A program made the position numbers and the translations under genes. From Kuafuiihalomonas sp964477875 (lineage in GTDB: Bacteria; Myxococcota; Kuafuiibacteriia; Kuafuiibacteriales; Kuafuiibacteriaceae), in assembly GCA_964477875.1 (NCBI GenBank), contig CAYZFR010000076.1:1-16711 (forward strand): a stretch of DNA of 16,711 nucleotides. The letters are read 5' to 3'. The notes under the pieces are model-generated. The model did not search any database and had not been told where the DNA came from. It was given only the letters and a program-made list of their open reading frames with translations. Shown one piece after another: positions 12,938 to 16,711 of the stretch (the first letter of the stretch is position 1; each line of letters opens with the position of its first letter).

Positions 12938-13900
12938 TCAGCCCTCGTCGCCCTCGGGCTTTTCTTCCTCGGGGATGATTTCGTCTTCGGTGGCCTCGAC
13001 CACGTCGGCGTTCCACACGTCCCCTTCGGCGAGCTGCCAGGCGCTGGGAACCTCCATTTTCTCCCAGGTAAAGGCGATCTCGTGCCGGCCTCCGCCCTTG
13101 CGGGCCGAAAAGCCATAGCTGAAGTCTACCGTCTCGGCCTCCCGGGGCATGGCTGGAAAGCGGATGGCGGCCAAGGACACGTAGGGCGGGAAGGCCTCGA
13201 TGTAGTCCGAGGGGGACTGCATGATGATGTAGGGCGTGGCCGTACCCTCGGCCCGGCCGAGGACGTACTCCATGTTGTCCGGGTCGAGCCCTTGCCGGCG
13301 GGCCTCCCGCCGCAGGGTCTTGGACGGCGCCGGCCCGGTGGTCCAGTACCGCAGGCTCAGCTGCCCCCACCCGATCCGGGTGCTGTCTTCGACGCCCCAC
13401 AAGAAGGCCCGGGCCTCGAGAAGCGGGTTCCCCTGCTCGTCGGTGACCCGAACCACGTCGTAGATGTCCATCCGAATGTCCGCCGCTTCGTCGACGGCCT
13501 CGAGCACCGTCTTCCAGGAGCCAGACATGAGGGTGTCGTAGGCGTCTCGCACCATCTCGAAGCCTTCGAGCATGGACTTGCGCTGGGCCTCGGAGAGCTC
13601 GCCCTCTTCGAAACGGCGCTCCACTTCCTTCTTGTAGGCGTCGACGTCTCGCCAGTCCTCGTGACCGTCATAGATGTCTTCGAGCTCGTCCTCGTAGTCC
13701 TTCAGGGCCGATCGGATCCGGCGGTTGTACGCTTCGGTGGGCTCGGTGACGATCGAGGCCGCCTTGTCGGCGAAGGAGCGGCGGGCATCCCGGACCTCTT
13801 CTTCGACGCGCTCCCTCGCCTGCTGCTGGGCGTAGTTGTTGTACAGGTAGTAGCCCCCTCCGGCGGCGACGAGGAGGACGATCAACAGGGTTCGACCCAT
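12938..13900 (-). CDS. Unknown membrane-anchored protein with coiled-coil N-terminal region
   Basis: I do not recognise this 320-residue protein. It begins with an uncleaved-looking signal anchor (residues 3-20, RTLLIVLLVAAGGGYYLY). A long charged helical region follows (about 24-135, with ARERVEEEVRDARR and YEDELEDIYDGHEDW), likely coiled coil. A more globular half (about 150-300) has beta-type segments such as LLEARAFLWGVED and TPYIIMQSPSDYIEAFPPYV. The tail is strongly acidic, ending in IIPEEEKPEGDEG. The layout suggests a periplasmic domain held by an N-terminal membrane helix. The ATG at 13900 is assumed; the bases before it (GCCCTCC) are no ribosome site, but no better start exists in frame. 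It lies 39 bases after punA, probably in the same transcript or with its own promoter, and its stop is nine bases from that of the PEGA gene. Confidence 0.75.
   Translation of the reverse strand: MGRTLLIVLLVAAGGGYYLYNNYAQQQARERVEEEVRDARRSFADKAASIVTEPTEAYNRRIRSALKDYEDELEDIYDGHEDWRDVDAYKKEVERRFEEGELSEAQRKSMLEGFEMVRDAYDTLMSGSWKTVLEAVDEAADIRMDIYDVVRVTDEQGNPLLEARAFLWGVEDSTRIGWGQLSLRYWTTGPAPSKTLRREARRQGLDPDNMEYVLGRAEGTATPYIIMQSPSDYIEAFPPYVSLAAIRFPAMPREAETVDFSYGFSARKGGGRHEIAFTWEKMEVPSAWQLAEGDVWNADVVEATEDEIIPEEEKPEGDEG
12940..12964 (+). terminator. Weak possible terminator after the PEGA gene
   Basis: AGCCC (12940-12944) and GGGCT (12956-12960) could form a five-base stem with an 11-base loop, followed by TTTT and a pyrimidine run. 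It lies inside the 3' coding end of the opposite gene. The stem is short, so it may be chance. Confidence 0.25.
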
Positions 13901-13939
13901 GGAGGGCGCCTAGCCGTTTTGGTCGGAGGGAGCAACGAC

Positions 13940-14740
13940 CTAGTTTTCGAGCTCGGCCACGAGCCCCTCCAACAGCTCGGCCATCGCGCTGCGCGCGAGC
14001 CGGGCGCTCTCGGTCACCTCCTCATGGCGCAGAGGGCCGTCCGCGAGTCCCGCCGCGAGGTTCGTCAGGCAGCTGACGCCGCACACCGTCAGCCCCATGT
14101 GCCGGGCCGCGGTGGCCTCGAGCACGGTCGACATGCCGACCGCGTCCGCCCCCGCGGCCCGCAGATGTCGGACCATGGCCGGCGTCTCGTACTCGGGCCC
14201 CAGGACGCCGGCGTAGATGCCCTCCCGCCACCCGTGGACTCGCATCCGGGCGCGAAGTCCAGGGTCGTAGACCGCGCTCATGTCGGGGAAACGGGGGCCC
14301 CAAGCATCGACGTTCGGGCCCTCCAACGGGCTCCGTCCGGTGAAGTTCAGGTGGTCGGCGATCAGCATCGGCGTCCCCGGCGGCCAGTCGGGCCGGAGGG
14401 AACCGGCCGAGTTGGTGAGGACCAGGGCCCGGCAGCCCCAGGCGCCCACCGCTCGCACGGCCCGTACGACGTCGGCGGGGCTGTGTCCTTCGTAGGCGTG
14501 GACCCGCCCCTCCAGGCAGGCGACCTCCACGCCCGCGATGGTCCGAAGGCTGAGTCGCCCCGCGTGACCGTCGACCGAAGGAGGAAGCAGATGGGGGATC
14601 TCGTCGAACCTCAGCCTGCGCTCTTTCTCCTCCTCGCAGAGCGAGGCCAGCCCCGATCCGAGAACGACGGCCACCGGGGGCGCCGGGGACCACGCGGCCA
14701 GCGCCGCCCTCGCCTCTTCGACCTTGGCCTGCTCATTCAA
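13940..14740 (-). CDS. punA: Purine nucleoside phosphorylase (trimeric type)
   Basis: PNP splits inosine, guanosine and their deoxy forms with phosphate, giving base and (deoxy)ribose 1-phosphate. The 266-residue product fits the trimeric NP-I family. It has VVLGSGL (25-31) with the phosphate-site serine, DGHAG (57-61), RVHAYEGH (79-86) and LTNSAG (108-113). GPEYETPAMVRHL (181-193) carries Glu185, VGMST (201-205) carries Met203, and TNLAAG carries Asn227; together these are the base-binding set for 6-oxopurines. I take the start as TTG at 14740: it shares TTGA with the deoA stop, and GGAGG lies ten bases upstream. No ATG or GTG fits before the conserved part, and the longer frame upstream lies over deoA. 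It is third in the deoC-deoA-punA unit. Confidence 0.94.
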   Translation of the reverse strand: MNEQAKVEEARAALAAWSPAPPVAVVLGSGLASLCEEEKERRLRFDEIPHLLPPSVDGHAGRLSLRTIAGVEVACLEGRVHAYEGHSPADVVRAVRAVGAWGCRALVLTNSAGSLRPDWPPGTPMLIADHLNFTGRSPLEGPNVDAWGPRFPDMSAVYDPGLRARMRVHGWREGIYAGVLGPEYETPAMVRHLRAAGADAVGMSTVLEATAARHMGLTVCGVSCLTNLAAGLADGPLRHEEVTESARLARSAMAELLEGLVAELEN

Positions 14741-16008
14741 AGCTTCGGCGCCTCCAGGATCACCGGCGCCGGCTGGATCGGCTCGGCGCTCCAGTCCGCC
14801 GCCGCCGTCAGCCGCGCCTGCGCCCGGTCGAAGCGCCCCTCGTCTCGACCGAATAGCCGGGCCCACGGCTGGCCGCGCGATACCTGTTCCCCCGGCGCGA
14901 CCTCGAAGTCGATGCCGGCCCACGGGTCGATGGCGTCTTCAGGGCGCCGGCGGCCTGCGCCGAGCTCCATCGCCGCCACACCCACCGATCGTCCGTCGGC
15001 GCCCGCGAAGATGCCGGCTTCCGGCGCCTGCAGGAGCCGCTCCGGCAGGCCCTCCCGCCATCGGGGACGCTCCAAGCGCCCCACGTCTCCGCCTTGCGCA
15101 GCGACGCAGCGGCAAAGGCGCTCGAAGCCCGCCCCGCTCTCGAGCGCATGATCCAGCCGAGACGACGAGGCGCCCATGGCCTCGGTCAGGCTCCGGGTGA
15201 GTTCGACGAAGTCGCTTCGCCCGCCCTCGCCCTTCAGCAGCGCCAAGGCTTCGTCGAGCTCGTTCGCGTTGCCGACGCTCCGCCCCAGCGGATGGTCCAT
15301 CCGGCTGTAGAAGATCCGGGTCTCGCATCCCAGCCGGGCCGCCACTGTGGCCAGACACTCACCGAGCGCCTTGGCCTCGGCCAGGGTCTTCATGAAGGCG
15401 CCCGAACCCACCTTTACGTCCAAGACCAGCGCGTCCAGTCCCTCGGCCAGCTTCTTGGACAAGATCGAGGCCGTGATCAGCGGGACGGACTCCACCGTCC
15501 CCGTCACGTCCCGAAGCGCGTAGAGGCGCTGGTCGGCCGGAGCGACGGCCGCCGACTGACCCGCGAGCACCATGCCTTCGGCTCGGACGATACGCTCGAA
15601 GGCCTCGGCATCCAGGCGCGCGTCGAAGCCCGGGATGGACTCCAGCTTGTCGAGCGTCCCACCGGTGTGGCCGAGACCTCGACCCGAGATCATGGGGACC
15701 CGCACGCCACAGGCCGCCGCCCACGGCGCCAGGGCCAGGCTCACCTTGTCACCCACCCCTCCCGTCGAGTGCTTGTCGACCGTCCAGCCCTCTCCCCAAG
15801 CGAAGCTGCGCCCCGAGTCCCGCATCGCCTCGGTGAGCGCCACCGTCTCCTCCAGGGTCATGCCGCGAAAGACGACCGCCATCGCCCAGGCGGCCACCTG
15901 GGCGTCGCTCAGCTCGCCCTCTACGAAAGCGCGGATCCAGTCCCGCACCGCGTCGGGCCCCACGGCTTCGCCGTCTCGAACCTGTTCGATGAAGCGAGGC
16001 GCCCACAT
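14737..16008 (-). CDS. deoA: Thymidine/pyrimidine-nucleoside phosphorylase
   Basis: This enzyme phosphorolyses thymidine, deoxyuridine and (in the Pdp type) uridine, giving the base and a sugar 1-phosphate. The 423-residue product is full length (family about 430-440). The nucleoside-phosphorylase signature starts at KHSTGGVGDKVS (79-90) and continues through SGRGLGHTGGTLDKLES (108-124). The pyrimidine-binding residues known in E. coli thymidine phosphorylase are present as Arg166, Ser181 and Lys185 in YALRDVTGTVES and ITASILSKK. VLDVKVGSGAFMK (195-207) is also typical. The sequence alone does not separate DeoA from the broader Pdp specificity. The ATG at 16008 lies 33 bases after deoC, with no clear ribosome site. 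Its stop overlaps the punA start. It supplies deoxyribose 1-phosphate, which must be isomerised before DeoC can act. Confidence 0.95.
   Translation of the reverse strand: MWAPRFIEQVRDGEAVGPDAVRDWIRAFVEGELSDAQVAAWAMAVVFRGMTLEETVALTEAMRDSGRSFAWGEGWTVDKHSTGGVGDKVSLALAPWAAACGVRVPMISGRGLGHTGGTLDKLESIPGFDARLDAEAFERIVRAEGMVLAGQSAAVAPADQRLYALRDVTGTVESVPLITASILSKKLAEGLDALVLDVKVGSGAFMKTLAEAKALGECLATVAARLGCETRIFYSRMDHPLGRSVGNANELDEALALLKGEGGRSDFVELTRSLTEAMGASSSRLDHALESGAGFERLCRCVAAQGGDVGRLERPRWREGLPERLLQAPEAGIFAGADGRSVGVAAMELGAGRRRPEDAIDPWAGIDFEVAPGEQVSRGQPWARLFGRDEGRFDRAQARLTAAADWSAEPIQPAPVILEAPKL
14751..14755 (-). promoter_or_regulatory. Shine-Dalgarno GGAGG supporting a TTG start for punA
   Basis: GGAGG on the minus strand, ten bases before the TTG at 14740, slightly wider than usual. 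It lies in the last codons of deoA and supports the TTGA stop-start junction. Confidence 0.5.
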
Positions 16009-16041
16009 CGCAGGCGAGCAGACGCCACCCCTCCGGCGCTG

Positions 16042-16671
16042 TCAAAGGACCAGGGCTGGGCCTCGGCTGGTTCCCAAGCGGTCGGCGCCCGCGTCCACCA
16101 TGCGTTCGGCCTCGACCCGGGTCCGGATGCCACCCGAAGCCTTCACGCCCACGCCAGACCCGACCAGCGCTCGGAGGGTGGCCACGTCTTCGACTGTGGC
16201 CTGCCCCTTCGAAAAGCCGGTGCAGGTCTTCACGAAGGCCGCGCCCGCCTGGACGGCGAGCCGGGCGCCACGGCTCCAAATGGCCCGCTCCACGAGCCCC
16301 GTCTCCAGGATGACCTTCACCGGACGGCCCAGCGCCACCACGCCGGCGATATCGCCGATCACCGCGTCGTCTCGGCCTCCCACCAAGCCGGCGAGGTCGA
16401 TCACCATATCGAGCTCGTCGGCGCCGTCTTCGATGGCGAGCCGGGCTTCCAGGGCCCGGACCTCGGGCCGGACCCCTGCCAGCGGGAAGCCCAGCACACT
16501 CACCAGAACCCCCGACCAGCGCGGCCGAACCAGCCCCACCCATCGTGAGGGGACGCAAACGCCCAGGAGTTCGGCTTCCGCTGCCTCCTGGGCCAGCCGC
16601 TCGTAGGCGGCGGGCGGCGCGTCGGACGCGAGGAGCGTATGCTCGATCCGATCGGCGAGGGAAGCGTGCAT
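16042..16671 (-). CDS. deoC: Deoxyribose-phosphate aldolase
   Basis: DeoC cleaves 2-deoxyribose 5-phosphate into glyceraldehyde 3-phosphate and acetaldehyde. The 209-residue product is the short bacterial/archaeal type, slightly below the usual 215-225. The active site is complete: Asp88 in ELDMVID, Lys148 in FVKTCTG forms the Schiff base, and Lys177 in GVKASGGIRT is the partner lysine. GFPLAGVRPEVRALEARLAI and VKVILETG are other family segments. The ATG at 16671 places IEHTLL at 9-14, matching the family opening. The C-terminus ends soon after GADRLGTSRG, so the last helix is short. It is the first gene visible in the deo unit. The 40 bases upstream to the window edge show no Shine-Dalgarno or clear promoter, so the operon start may lie outside. 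Confidence 0.94.
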   Translation of the reverse strand: MHASLADRIEHTLLASDAPPAAYERLAQEAAEAELLGVCVPSRWVGLVRPRWSGVLVSVLGFPLAGVRPEVRALEARLAIEDGADELDMVIDLAGLVGGRDDAVIGDIAGVVALGRPVKVILETGLVERAIWSRGARLAVQAGAAFVKTCTGFSKGQATVEDVATLRALVGSGVGVKASGGIRTRVEAERMVDAGADRLGTSRGPALVL

Positions 16672-16711
16672 GGCGAGGCGTTCAGTAAGAGCCGCGGGCG
16701 AGGAGGAAGGG

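Noticed and set aside
13082..15151. 689-codon open frame on the + strand
   Set aside because: It lies antisense to punA, deoA and the 320-residue protein, all with clear family or structural sense. Its translation is Arg/Gly/Pro-rich, typical of GC-rich shadow frames.
15094..16548. 484-codon open frame on the + strand, and a 344-codon one at 15572-16606
   Set aside because: Both are antisense to deoA and deoC, have no motif and show shadow composition.
1..16711. A defence, mobile or secondary-metabolite system
   Set aside because: No transposase, integrase, phage, restriction, CRISPR-associated, toxin or synthase motif is visible. Composition looks even across the window, and nearly all genes are housekeeping or lineage-type envelope genes.

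Overview
The window is a GC-rich, gene-dense chromosomal segment of ordinary bacterial character. Many start codons are non-ATG (GTG seven times, TTG once) and many are fused to the preceding stop codon. The gene order glyA-nrdR-ribD-ribE-ribB-ribH-nusB, two lipoproteins, a PEGA protein, a Roadblock protein and putative-Ig repeats suggest a myxobacterial or deltaproteobacterial relative (Myxococcota). That is an inference from composition and family content, not from a marker gene. I see no rRNA, tRNA, CRISPR array, insertion sequence, phage gene or attachment site. No gap between genes exceeds 100 bases.

Layout. Bases 1-720 (+) hold the C-terminal end of a secreted or surface protein made of putative-Ig repeats. 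It converges on a long run of minus-strand genes. Read in the direction of transcription, that run starts at 12150: metallophosphoesterase, HEAT-type lipoprotein, second lipoprotein and a CinA-N/MoCF-domain protein, all joined by stop-start overlaps; then glyA after a 55-base gap. A hairpin follows glyA, then a candidate promoter with a 15-base palindrome in its spacer. Next come nrdR, a RibD reductase, ribE, ribB with a degenerate RibA domain, ribH, nusB, a stand-alone M17-aminopeptidase N-domain protein, a Roadblock/LC7 protein, an unknown protein and a Ycf46-like AAA+ ATPase. Divergent from the metallophosphoesterase, a PEGA-domain membrane protein (12236-12928, +) converges on an unknown membrane-anchored protein (12938-13900, -). 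The right end (13940-16671, -) is a nucleoside salvage operon: deoC, deoA, punA.

How the genes work together. The riboflavin block encodes the pyrimidine reductase, DHBP synthase, lumazine synthase and riboflavin synthase. It has no credible GTP cyclohydrolase II (the RibA-like half of RibB has lost its zinc and catalytic motifs) and no RibD deaminase domain. Both early activities must be encoded elsewhere. glyA (one-carbon units) and nrdR (ribonucleotide reductase control) precede it. The deo block phosphorolyses purine and pyrimidine nucleosides and cleaves deoxyribose-5-phosphate, but lacks the phosphopentomutase (deoB) that links these steps.

Nothing here is clearly a new system. The places most worth a second look are the nusB-linked group (M17-N, Roadblock, unknown, Ycf46-like), the non-canonical RibB protein with its Gln at a metal-ligand position, and the palindromic control region before nrdR.
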